Shown here piece by piece: positions 9,573-17,263 of a DNA stretch of 64,000 nt. The DNA lies in the NCBI RefSeq assembly GCF_031457805.1, contig NZ_JAVDXI010000002.1, positions 186,001-250,000 of the forward strand, read 5' to 3'. The stretch comes from Caulobacter sp031457805 (GTDB lineage Bacteria; Pseudomonadota; Alphaproteobacteria; Caulobacterales; Caulobacteraceae). Positions within the stretch are counted from its first letter, which is position 1. Each line of letters starts with the position of its first letter. The notes below the pieces were generated by a model that ran no database searches, was not told the origin of the DNA, and was given only the letters and a program-made list of their open reading frames with translations. The translations under genes and the position numbers were made by a program.

Positions 9573-9660
9573 GGCCTTCCGGGCAGGGGCGCAGGCGCGC
9601 GACAACCTCCGGATTCCCAAGAAATCCAGAGGCGTAGCAGCATTTTCAGTCCGCTTGGCG

Positions 9661-12600
9661 CTAGCGGACAGCGTAGAGCGAGTGGTGGGTAAGGACGAAC
9701 AGGGTGCGCTTGTCCTTGCCGCCGAAGATCAGTTGTAAAGGCCGCTCGGGAACATCAATTCGCCCGACCTCCCGGCCGTCTGGCGCGTACTGGAAGATCT
9801 GGCCGTTGGCGACGAACACGTTGCCGGCTCCATCGACGGCGACGCTCTCGCCGCCCCGGTTGGCGAAGGCCTGCAGGTCGACCAGCGCGCCTCCCGGTGC
9901 GACCGTGCCGCTGTAGGTCTTGTTCTCCGAGGCGTTGGTCACGAACACCCGCTCGCCGACGGCGCCGGCGATCAGGCCGTGGGCCTGCAGCGAGTCCGAC
10001 CAACGCCAGCCGACGTGATCGAGCGGCCCCTGCTTCCAGACCCGGAACGCTGGCAGGGCCAGACTGCCGTCAGGCGACACATAGGCCCGGGCCTTCGCCG
10101 TTCCGACATCCCGCGCGAACATCTCGGCCAGCGTCGTGAACTGACCCGTGGCCGGATCGAACTGATCCCGGAACTCGCCGTTGTTCCACCAGTTCACGGG
10201 CAACAGGGTTCGCGCCTCCGCCCCAGCGCTCCAGGGGGCCGACGCAATCATCGTGATCTGTTCGTTGGGGCCGCGCGGGTCGATCGAATAGACGCTGGCC
10301 TCGGGCCCGTAGGAGGAGACGACCAGGAGATTGCCGGAGCGATCGACCGCCAGGTTGGTCGGATCCAGCGAATGATCGCGCACGATCTCCAGCCCCTTGG
10401 CCTCAGTCCAGCGGTAGATTCGCTGGAAGCGCTTCTCGATGAAATAGAGCGCCCCGTCGGGCCCGGTGGCGGCGCCGGAAATCGACCAGAAGCCGGTCTC
10501 CAGCTTCCTGACGCGCGGATCGGCGGCGGCTGCGACGCCGGGAACGGGGTCGCCGGTCACATCGAGGACCGCAAACTCGCGCTCGCGCACCGCAAGCTTG
10601 CGGGTCTTGTCCTGGATGGCGTTCTCGAACGGGAACTTGCTGGCCCTCAGGTAGGTGCCGCAACCCTTCTCGTCGCACAGCGCAATGCCGCTCTCGGCGT
10701 TGATGTGGACATTGCGGAAGCGGATATCCGTCGAGTTGAACAGCTTCACCGCCGTCTCGGCCGGGTGGTAGGACCGCGTGACCCGATAGCCGTGATAGTT
10801 GGCGAACAGGATGTTGCGCGAGTTTCGCACCTCCAGCGACACCGCATCCGGGCCATCGCCGACCTCCTGTTCGGTCTGGGGCGCGAGGAACTCCCAGTTC
10901 TCCACGTTGTCGAGCACGAACTCGTTGCGAACGTGGTGCTCGACGGACACCTCATAGACACGTCCCGGCGTCTTGGTGTCGCTGATGTAGAAGCCCGCCG
11001 AGGCGAAGGTGTTCGGGCTCCAGACATTGGCGAAGGTGCCGCCCCCGCCATCGGTCACCCAGATGCTGGGATACTGGGCGTCCCAGCGTCCGTCGGCCAC
11101 AGGGTCGCCGCTGCGCGCCTGGGCCGCGCTCAAGGGTTTGCCGTCGACGGTAGGCGTGCCGCCGCCGCCCATGATCTTGACGTCGGTGACCAGCGAGTGT
11201 TCCCCCGAACGCCAAAGCAAGGCCGAGGCGCGCGGATTGATCCGCCCTGTAAACAGGCCGACCCCCGAGACAATGTTGTCGCCGCCCCTCGGGCTTTCCA
11301 GGATGGGGCGCACCGCACCGACGCCCGCGTGGCGCGGATTGTTGTCGGGAATGACCAGTTGGGCCAGCGCCGGGTGCAGCCCGATCAGCACGGTATCCGC
11401 CTTCAGCTTCAGGGTGTCCGACACCATGTAGAAGCCGAACGGCAGATAGAGCACCCGGTGGCTGTCGATCGCCTTCTGCAGCGCGGCGGTGTCGTCGGTG
11501 ACGCCGTCGCCCTTGACGCCTAGCGTCTTGACGTTGGTCCACTCCCGCATCGGCGGCGTCGCGCGCAAGGCGGCCGCTGGCGACGGGGGCAGCGCCTTGA
11601 GCGGCGCGATGTCGGCGAGGGTCTTGTACTCTCCCATCTGGCCAAGGCCCGGCAGGGTCAGGCCGTAGGTGAAGGATCCCACCCGATACGCCCTTCCCTT
11701 CCCCGCAACGGTGCGGCCGCTGTCGCGGAAACGGGCGAAGGTCGGGGTGTTGGCGGCGACGGCGTTGTCGAAGCCGACCTGGGTGAAGACGTTGTCCTCG
11801 CTGGAGATCACGACGCCGGCCTTGGAGACGTTCTCGAAGCGGACGTTCTTGCCCCAGAGACTGTCGCTGTAGCCCCGGTCGATATCGATCCCGACGGGCG
11901 TGTTCTTGATCGCGACGTTGATCAAGGTCAGGTCGACCTCATGCTCGCGGATCGCCGCGTCGCGCTGGCCGTCGAAGGTCGAGTCCATGACTGTGAACTG
12001 CCAGGCCGGCGAGGTCTTCTCGGTGACGATGCCGTACCGTCCGCCCCGGAAGTGAACGTCCTGCATGACGTTCCCCGCCTGGTAGACACCGGCGAAACCC
12101 GAACCGATCCGGAACTCCATGTGGCTCAGGAAAGCGTGCTGAGCCATACGGAAACGCACCCCGGCGGCGGCCGGATTGCCCTCGCCGATCTCGATGTCGA
12201 TGTTGCTCATCGACGAGTAGAAGGTCCCCGAATTGGCGTCGCGAACCTTGGCGCCCACAGGGCGGGCGGTCGGAACCGGCACGGGGATGTCGCCCACGGC
12301 GTACTGGTCGCCCCCCGTGAAAATGACCATAGTCCCCACGCCGTCCTGGAAGCCGGGCGTCTTGTCGCCGAGAAGCAGAACCGGGCGGGTTGGGCCGACG
12401 CCGAACACGCGAACGCCCGGCGGCACCAACAGGCTCCGGGTCAGCCGATAGCGCCCGGACGGCAGCAGCACCAAGCCGTGGCCCGTCGCGTCGCGGGCTG
12501 CGGTGAGCGCCTTCTGGATCGCGTCGGTGTCGTCCGCCCGGCCATCGCCCACCGCCTTGACGGTGATCGCACGCGGCTCGTCGGGCGCGACGGGAAAGGC

Positions 12601-12672
12601 GGAGTCGGCCGCGAAGGCCAGGGCCGTCGGGCTGGCGGTGGCCAGGATCGCCGCCAACAGGATCGCTCTCAT
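9661..12672 (-). CDS. Secreted double beta-helix (pectate-lyase-3 / GH55-like) protein with C-terminal beta-propeller
   Basis: A 1003-residue exported protein. ATG at 12670-12672 gives a signal peptide (MRAILLAAILATASPTALAFA). Two Pectate_lyase_3-type right-handed beta-helix modules follow. Each begins with the same kind of motif: ITVKAVGDGRADDTDAIQKA near residue 36 and VKTLGVKGDGVTDDTAALQK near residue 380. This tandem arrangement resembles GH55 beta-1,3-glucanases. The last ~280 residues look like an NHL/SMP-30-type beta-propeller (GNVFVANGQIFQYAPDGREV). It is probably a periplasmic or extracellular polysaccharide-acting enzyme working with the TonB receptor downstream. The exact substrate is not predictable. 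A shared palindrome precedes both genes. Confidence 0.8.
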   Translation of the reverse strand: MRAILLAAILATASPTALAFAADSAFPVAPDEPRAITVKAVGDGRADDTDAIQKALTAARDATGHGLVLLPSGRYRLTRSLLVPPGVRVFGVGPTRPVLLLGDKTPGFQDGVGTMVIFTGGDQYAVGDIPVPVPTARPVGAKVRDANSGTFYSSMSNIDIEIGEGNPAAAGVRFRMAQHAFLSHMEFRIGSGFAGVYQAGNVMQDVHFRGGRYGIVTEKTSPAWQFTVMDSTFDGQRDAAIREHEVDLTLINVAIKNTPVGIDIDRGYSDSLWGKNVRFENVSKAGVVISSEDNVFTQVGFDNAVAANTPTFARFRDSGRTVAGKGRAYRVGSFTYGLTLPGLGQMGEYKTLADIAPLKALPPSPAAALRATPPMREWTNVKTLGVKGDGVTDDTAALQKAIDSHRVLYLPFGFYMVSDTLKLKADTVLIGLHPALAQLVIPDNNPRHAGVGAVRPILESPRGGDNIVSGVGLFTGRINPRASALLWRSGEHSLVTDVKIMGGGGTPTVDGKPLSAAQARSGDPVADGRWDAQYPSIWVTDGGGGTFANVWSPNTFASAGFYISDTKTPGRVYEVSVEHHVRNEFVLDNVENWEFLAPQTEQEVGDGPDAVSLEVRNSRNILFANYHGYRVTRSYHPAETAVKLFNSTDIRFRNVHINAESGIALCDEKGCGTYLRASKFPFENAIQDKTRKLAVREREFAVLDVTGDPVPGVAAAADPRVRKLETGFWSISGAATGPDGALYFIEKRFQRIYRWTEAKGLEIVRDHSLDPTNLAVDRSGNLLVVSSYGPEASVYSIDPRGPNEQITMIASAPWSAGAEARTLLPVNWWNNGEFRDQFDPATGQFTTLAEMFARDVGTAKARAYVSPDGSLALPAFRVWKQGPLDHVGWRWSDSLQAHGLIAGAVGERVFVTNASENKTYSGTVAPGGALVDLQAFANRGGESVAVDGAGNVFVANGQIFQYAPDGREVGRIDVPERPLQLIFGGKDKRTLFVLTHHSLYAVR

Positions 12673-12731
12673 CTCGCACCCCCAAAACTGCCTGTGCGAG
12701 TGATAGAGCGCAGGGCGGCGCCCACCATCCT

Positions 12732-12743
12732 CGACCATGGTCG
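12732..12743. promoter_or_regulatory. Palindromic operator upstream of the beta-helix gene
   Basis: CGACCATGGTCG (a perfect 12-bp palindrome, extended to CGACCATGGTCGTA on one side) lies 60-71 bases upstream of the start codon at 12672. It is the same core as the site at 9557-9572. Confidence 0.65.
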
Positions 12744-12838
12744 TAGTTACGGGGCGCTGACGCGTGGGTAGAAACGCTACCTGATCCTTGCGTGTCGCCT
12801 GGTCGATACGTCAGTCGCCCCAGCCTCAGGGACGCCGC

Positions 12839-13429
12839 TTGCCGACACCATCGCCCCTGCTTGCCCCGCCTGGCCTCGCCATCATCGCCATGGGCGTCAG
12901 CGGCAGCGGCAAGTCGACCTTCGGCGCTCTGCTCGCACAGCGGCTGGCTTGTCCCTTCCTCGAGGGAGACTCCTTCCACGCGCCAGCGGCGGTGGCCAAG
13001 ATGCGAGCCGGGCGCCCGCTGGACGATGACGATCGCTGGCCCTGGCTGGACCGGCTAGGCCAAGCCATCAGCGAGGCTGTCGACGCTGGCGGCCTAGCCG
13101 TGGCCGCATGCTCAGCCCTGAAGCGAAGCTATCGCGCGCGGCTGACGGCGGCCATCGGCGCGCCGACACGGTTTGTCCTGCTGGAAGCGAGCCATGACGA
13201 GCTGCTGCGCAGACTGAACCGGCGGCCGGGGCACTACATGCCGCCCAGCCTGCTGGACAGCCAGTTGGCGACTCTGGAGCGTCCCGAAGCCGACGAGCCT
13301 GTTCTCCGAGCGGAAACCACCGCATCGCCGGACCAACTGTGCGATCGCGTCGAGGCGTGGCTGGCGGACGCTGGCTCAGCGCCGCAACCTTCCTCCGGCT
13401 TACGGCATCAGCCGCTTTCGCCCGCGTGA
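12839..13429 (+). CDS. gntK: Gluconokinase
   Basis: A cytosolic kinase phosphorylating D-gluconate to 6-phosphogluconate, feeding the Entner-Doudoroff pathway. The P-loop GVSGSGKST is near residue 20, followed by the family motifs FLEGDSFHAPAAVAKMRAG, ACSALKRSYR and RPGHYMPPSLLDSQLATLE. TTG at 12839-12841 is chosen because AGGGA lies seven bases before it, giving 196 residues. An in-frame TTG at 12788 lacks a ribosome site. Its last 30 bases overlap the convergent GntR-family gene. The context suggests a role in channelling sugar acids released by the neighbouring hydrolases. Confidence 0.88.
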   Translation: MPTPSPLLAPPGLAIIAMGVSGSGKSTFGALLAQRLACPFLEGDSFHAPAAVAKMRAGRPLDDDDRWPWLDRLGQAISEAVDAGGLAVAACSALKRSYRARLTAAIGAPTRFVLLEASHDELLRRLNRRPGHYMPPSLLDSQLATLERPEADEPVLRAETTASPDQLCDRVEAWLADAGSAPQPSSGLRHQPLSPA

Positions 13430-14077
13430 CAGATGCCAGCGCATGGCCAGCGCCGCGCTGTCGCCATCCTGGGCCCGGATCGCTTCGACGATCATCTCGT
13501 GCTCGCGCATCATCTCGCTGATCGCTTCAGGCGGCCGCGAGCGGGAGATATCCACGCCGGCCCGCATGATCTTGTCCACATCAGCCTCCAGCGCCTCGAA
13601 AGCGACGAGAAACGCCGGATTGGCCGTGGCCCGAACGATGCGGCGGTGCAGCTCCATGTCCTCAGCGTGGGCGGGGGCGCTGGACAAGAGGGCCGCGCGA
13701 AGGTCCTCCAGCGCCGCCTCGATCAAGCCCATCTCCTCAGCCGAGCGCCGGACAGCCGCCAGCCGCGCCGCCTCGGCTTCAAGCACGAAGCGCACTTCGT
13801 AGCTGCCGAGCGTGGCCGGCAACTCCGATAGCGGCATATAGGCGCCCAGCTTGTCGGACGGCCGGTTCTTCACATAAGAGCCCGCGCCGCGCCGCGCCTC
13901 GGTGATGCTGTCGGCGGCCAGGCGCACCAGGGCTTCGCGAACCACGGTGCGGGACATGCCGAACATTTCGGCCAGACGCGACTCCGACGGCAGGCGATCT
14001 CCGGCCTCCAGACCCTCGCGATTGATCAGCTCGACGATGCCTGTGTAGGCCCGATCAGCCAGACGCCCTTCGTTCAT
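13400..14077 (-). CDS. GntR-family regulator, FadR/FCD subfamily
   Basis: A 225-residue DNA-binding regulator. The N-terminal winged helix-turn-helix spans residues ~8-70 (LPSESRLAEMFGMSRTVVRE). The C-terminal all-helical FCD effector domain shows the metal/ligand residues expected of the subfamily (VRFVLEAEAARLA, ELHRRIVRATANP, HEMIVEAIRAQD). FCD regulators typically sense sugar acids such as gluconate or hexuronates and repress uptake and catabolic genes. The start at 14075-14077 has GGAGG eight bases upstream. The 3' end overlaps the convergent gluconokinase gene. Three TGT-N3-ACA motifs in its upstream region (14175-14281) are candidate sites for autoregulation. Confidence 0.88.
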   Translation of the reverse strand: MNEGRLADRAYTGIVELINREGLEAGDRLPSESRLAEMFGMSRTVVREALVRLAADSITEARRGAGSYVKNRPSDKLGAYMPLSELPATLGSYEVRFVLEAEAARLAAVRRSAEEMGLIEAALEDLRAALLSSAPAHAEDMELHRRIVRATANPAFLVAFEALEADVDKIMRAGVDISRSRPPEAISEMMREHEMIVEAIRAQDGDSAALAMRWHLSRGRKRLMP

Positions 14078-14174
14078 GCCTCGACCTCCAGTCCCCATCA
14101 CCATCGGGCGGTTCGGCGCCAAGGCAAAGCGCCGATGCCTGTTCCAGCGCCCCCAGCTCGACACGCCCACACGA

Positions 14175-14281
14175 TGTCCGACAGGTTCAAGGCAAAACCT
14201 GTATGACAGCTTTTAGATTTTTCCGACCTAAGAGAGAATGTTCACGTGCACATTCCTAAAATCTCTTGAATTTGTCCGACA
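14175..14281. promoter_or_regulatory. Cluster of FadR-type half-palindromes and a long palindrome between the GntR and LuxR genes
   Basis: This is the operator-rich part of the 318-base gap 14078-14395 between divergent genes. It holds TGTCCGACA (14175-14183), TGTATGACA (14200-14208) and TGTCCGACA (14273-14281), all fitting the TNGTNNNACNA pattern known for FadR-like GntR regulators. It also holds a 20-bp near-perfect palindrome GAATGTTCACGTGCACATTC at 14236-14255, flanked by AAGAGA (14230-14235) and TCTCTT (14262-14267). Just downstream, at 14293-14309, is an inverted pair GGTCG/CGACC. No gene was seen in the rest of the gap. Confidence 0.5.
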
Positions 14282-14395
14282 GATAAGGCAATGGTCGAAC
14301 CATACGACCCGGACTCGCCAGCACAGCGCGGCGATCAAAATGAGCGGGCGTCGCGCCTTCGGGCGTCTTTGGGGTTGAGACAGAGGGGTTCGGGA

Positions 14396-14638
14396 ATGAC
14401 AACGGAAGTCCGCGCCACTGATCGGGAAATGGGCTCGGCGCTCGGCGGTCTGACGCCCACTCAGTTGAAGGTCCTGGAAGGCGTAAACTCAGGCCTGCTG
14501 AACAAGCAGATCGCCTTCGATCTCGGCATCGCCGAGGCCACGGTGAAGGCGCATATGACCGCGCTGATGCGCAAGCTCAATGTCCATAATCGGACCCAGG
14601 CGGCCCTCGCGATCCAGGCGCTACGCGCAGGCAACTAA
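14396..14638 (+). CDS. Receiver-less LuxR/NarL-type helix-turn-helix regulator
   Basis: An 80-residue protein from ATG at 14396 with GAGGGG upstream; an alternative ATG at 14291 would add 35 residues of no recognisable domain. Residues ~18-75 are a complete LuxR_C/GerE helix-turn-helix (LTPTQLKVLEGVNSG, NKQIAFDLGIAEATVKAHM, LMRKLNVHNRTQAA). There is no receiver or autoinducer domain, so activity must be set by expression level or a partner. It sits between the GntR regulator and the GH39 xylosidase in the carbohydrate region. The family call is clear; its targets are unknown. Confidence 0.8.
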   Translation: MTTEVRATDREMGSALGGLTPTQLKVLEGVNSGLLNKQIAFDLGIAEATVKAHMTALMRKLNVHNRTQAALAIQALRAGN

Positions 14639-14671
14639 TCAAGTGGCGAGCCCTTGGTGGTTGCCGACGCC

Positions 14672-16225
14672 TCAGGCTGACGGACGAAGCTCGATCAGAA
14701 CCACGTCGTTGGCCCGCATGGGCAGGTCGACGACGGCGTCGTCCGAGACGCGCAGCACCCGGTCAATCTCCGGCCGGTCTTGGGCCAGCGCCTGCAGCGC
14801 TTGAAACTGCGCCGCCGTAAGTGTGCTGGGCATACCCATCTCGATATAGGCGCTGTAGGCGTCGTTGCGCTGATAGCCGACACGACGCACCCGCAGTTGG
14901 TAACGCCCTTCCCTGAGGCCGCTTAGCTGGACCCTCAGCGGCTCGACATCCGCAGCGGGGTGGGGGCGCGTGTAAAATGGCCGGTTACTGACCTTCTGCT
15001 CGGGCTGTCGCCACGCATAGGCCAGCACGGTCACCTGATCACCGTCCCGGGCGGCGAAGACCTGGTCGTCATCGCAGGCCAACTCTCGCCCTTTCAGAGC
15101 GTTCAGGTATTTGTAGGCGAACCAGGACGGCTTTCGGATCCCTTGCGGATTCATCAGCCCAAAGCCGCCCTGGAATGGCGCGGTCGGCGGCCCCGGCTCT
15201 TCGAAGAGATCGGTGTAGGTCCAGTAGCTCATACCCTGGACCAGTCCCTTCACCCGGCGCAGCTTCTCGACGATGTAGGCGGCGCTGACATAGCTGTCAT
15301 GGACGCTGTCCCGCGGCGTGTAGCTTGTGCTCCATTCGGTGAAGTAGAGCGGCAGCCCCGGGAAGGCCGAGGCCTCGATCTGTTCGCGGACACGACGCAC
15401 GTCGCCCACCACAGCATCGGGCGACGGCGAGAGCTTGGTGTCCTGCACCCCCTTCTCATCCAGAAAGCCGCCATCGACGCCGTAGGTGTGGGTGGTGACG
15501 AAGTCGACAGCCGAGCCGCGCTTCTTCACATGAGCCAGGAATTCCGGAACCCACGCCGCGCCGGCTGTCGATGGCCCGCCGACCCGCAGGGCCGGATCGA
15601 TCGCCTTGATGGCGCGGGCGGTGACGTCATAGAGCTCGAAATAGGCCGCCTGGTCCGCCTTTTCCCAGAAGCCGTCGAGATTGGGCTCGTTCCAGACCTC
15701 GAAAAACCAGCTACGCACCTCTTCGACGCCATAGCGATCGCGCAGGTGACGGACAAAGGCGTCGATCAGGTCGCGCCAGGGGCCAAGCTGCGGATGTGAG
15801 GTGTTACCCTTCCAATAGAAGATGGTCAGGTCCGAGGTCTTCATCGCCCCGGGCGTGAAACCAAGTTCGACGAAAGGCTTGATCCCCTTGGCCAGCAGGG
15901 CGTCGTAGAGCTGGTCGATCTTGGTCCAGTCGTAGACGATCTTGCCGTCCTGGACCTTCACCGTGCCCAGCACGTCGTGGAAGATCGCGTGAAAGCGGAT
16001 GTAGCGGAATCCCAGCTCGTCGACGGTCGTCTTCAGCTGGGCCTGACTGTCGTCCCGGATCAGGGTCCCGGGATAGTCGGATCCGATCGAGAGATCGAAG
16101 AAGCGGTCGACGGAAGCGCCCATCTTGCGCGCATCGATGCTGATCATCCGCTTACGGGATCCGGCGTTAGCCGCAACCGGTAGACTGGACAGGCCAGCCA
16201 CGACAGCTCTGCGCGATAGCGACAT
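14672..16225 (-). CDS. xynB2: GH39 beta-xylosidase (CcXynB2-like)
   Basis: A 517-residue glycoside hydrolase releasing xylose (and in related enzymes arabinose) from xylo-oligosaccharides. It starts MSLSRRAVVAGLSSLPVAANAG, a twin-arginine-like signal, so a periplasmic location is likely. The catalytic acid/base is Glu ~180 in FFEVWNEPNLDGFW and the nucleophile is Glu ~297 in LYFTEWSTSY, both classic GH39 motifs. The length agrees with the biochemically studied Caulobacter XynB2 as I remember it. SD AGAGGGAGAGGA precedes the ATG at 16223-16225. A 14-bp LacI-type palindrome lies 41-54 bases upstream, implying sugar-responsive repression. Confidence 0.88.
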   Translation of the reverse strand: MSLSRRAVVAGLSSLPVAANAGSRKRMISIDARKMGASVDRFFDLSIGSDYPGTLIRDDSQAQLKTTVDELGFRYIRFHAIFHDVLGTVKVQDGKIVYDWTKIDQLYDALLAKGIKPFVELGFTPGAMKTSDLTIFYWKGNTSHPQLGPWRDLIDAFVRHLRDRYGVEEVRSWFFEVWNEPNLDGFWEKADQAAYFELYDVTARAIKAIDPALRVGGPSTAGAAWVPEFLAHVKKRGSAVDFVTTHTYGVDGGFLDEKGVQDTKLSPSPDAVVGDVRRVREQIEASAFPGLPLYFTEWSTSYTPRDSVHDSYVSAAYIVEKLRRVKGLVQGMSYWTYTDLFEEPGPPTAPFQGGFGLMNPQGIRKPSWFAYKYLNALKGRELACDDDQVFAARDGDQVTVLAYAWRQPEQKVSNRPFYTRPHPAADVEPLRVQLSGLREGRYQLRVRRVGYQRNDAYSAYIEMGMPSTLTAAQFQALQALAQDRPEIDRVLRVSDDAVVDLPMRANDVVLIELRPSA

Positions 16226-16265
16226 CCCGTTCCTCTCCCTCTTGGGAGCAACGGCTACACGGCGA

Positions 16266-16279
16266 TGATAGCGCTATCA
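16266..16279. promoter_or_regulatory. LacI-type operator upstream of the GH39 gene
   Basis: TGATAGCGCTATCA is a perfect 14-bp palindrome with the central CG typical of LacI-family operators. It lies 41-54 bases before the GH39 start codon, in the promoter zone. The architecture matches the form TGNTANCGNTANCA seen for sugar repressors such as XylR. The actual regulator is not proven. Confidence 0.6.
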
Positions 16280-16299
16280 ATCATTTTGTACGATAAATA

Positions 16300-16330
16300 G
16301 AGGACAGCCGCGTCGGGCGCGGCCGTCCTC
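16300..16330 (-). terminator. Hairpin after the dienelactone hydrolase gene
   Basis: The stem GAGGAC-GCCGCG / CGCGGC-GTCCTC lies 8 bases past the stop codon at 16338 and is followed on the minus strand by TATTTATCG, which is A/T-rich. Confidence 0.6.
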
Positions 16331-16337
16331 AGTGTGG

Positions 16338-17198
16338 CTACAGCGCCGACTTGTAGAGCGCCAGCAGCTCAGTCCAGGCCTTCTCCGCCGCCGGCTCGTT
16401 GTAGGCCTGGCTGCCGGGCACGGTCCAACCGTGGTTGGCGCCGACATAGACCTCGACGGTCGCCTTGATCTTGGCCTCGGCGAAGGCGGCCTTGAGCTTG
16501 TCCTTCGAGGCAGGATCGCGCTTGTCGTCATTGTCGGCGACGGCGACCAGATAGTCCGCCTTGGTCTTGGGGATCAGCAGTTGCGGGCTATCCGGGCCTT
16601 CGGCGGTCAGGCCGCCACCATGGAAGCTGGCCACCGCGCCGATCCGCGCGGCGTTCGAGCCGGCGGTGCGGAAAGCCAGCGGCCCGCCCATGCAATAGCC
16701 TTGAACACCGACGCGCTTGGCCTTGTTGGTCTGCGGCTGGGCGTCGAGATAGGCGACGAAGGCGACGGCGTCGGTGACAGCGGTCGTCGGCGTCACCGTC
16801 CGGGCCAGGGCCGAGATCGTTTCCCGGTCCTGCGGATTGGCGAAGCTCATAGCGCCCTCCATCACCGGGGCCTTCTTGGTGCGGTAATAAAGGTTGGGAA
16901 CCAGGACCACATAGCCCGAGGACGCCAGGCGACGGGCCATCTGACGGAACACCGGGCGCAGGCTCCAGATATCGGGCCACACCAGCACCGCCGGCCACTT
17001 GCCCTTCCCCTTGGGATAGAACAGCACCGCATCGGCCGTGCCATCGGGCGTCTTGACCTCGACATCCTTCTCCACGACCGAGTCGTCGGCATGTGCGACC
17101 GTGGCGACGCCGGTCAGGGCGGCGGTCAGCAGACCGAACCGACGCCGCGAGATCGTCGGGTCCTGAATGAGGCCGGGGTGGATTTCATCATCGCACAT
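16338..17198 (-). CDS. Dienelactone hydrolase family protein, exported
   Basis: A 286-residue alpha/beta hydrolase. The N-terminus SRRRFGLLTAALTGVATVAHA (residues 18-38) looks like a twin-arginine signal, so the mature enzyme is probably periplasmic. The nucleophile is Cys ~169 in GVQGYCMGG, the pattern of dienelactone hydrolases. His ~256 (GANHGWTV) and an Asp near 222 complete the triad. Classical enzymes open dienelactones in aromatic breakdown; exported homologues act on unknown lactones or esters. The start has AGGAGGAG upstream. Its position beside a xylosidase could suggest ester removal from plant material, but this is inference. Confidence 0.85.
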   Translation of the reverse strand: MCDDEIHPGLIQDPTISRRRFGLLTAALTGVATVAHADDSVVEKDVEVKTPDGTADAVLFYPKGKGKWPAVLVWPDIWSLRPVFRQMARRLASSGYVVLVPNLYYRTKKAPVMEGAMSFANPQDRETISALARTVTPTTAVTDAVAFVAYLDAQPQTNKAKRVGVQGYCMGGPLAFRTAGSNAARIGAVASFHGGGLTAEGPDSPQLLIPKTKADYLVAVADNDDKRDPASKDKLKAAFAEAKIKATVEVYVGANHGWTVPGSQAYNEPAAEKAWTELLALYKSAL

Positions 17199-17263
17199 GG
17201 CGGTCTCCTCCTGAGGTTTGGGACCGGCACGCTATAACCGCGTTATCCGTTCGCCTATCCACT

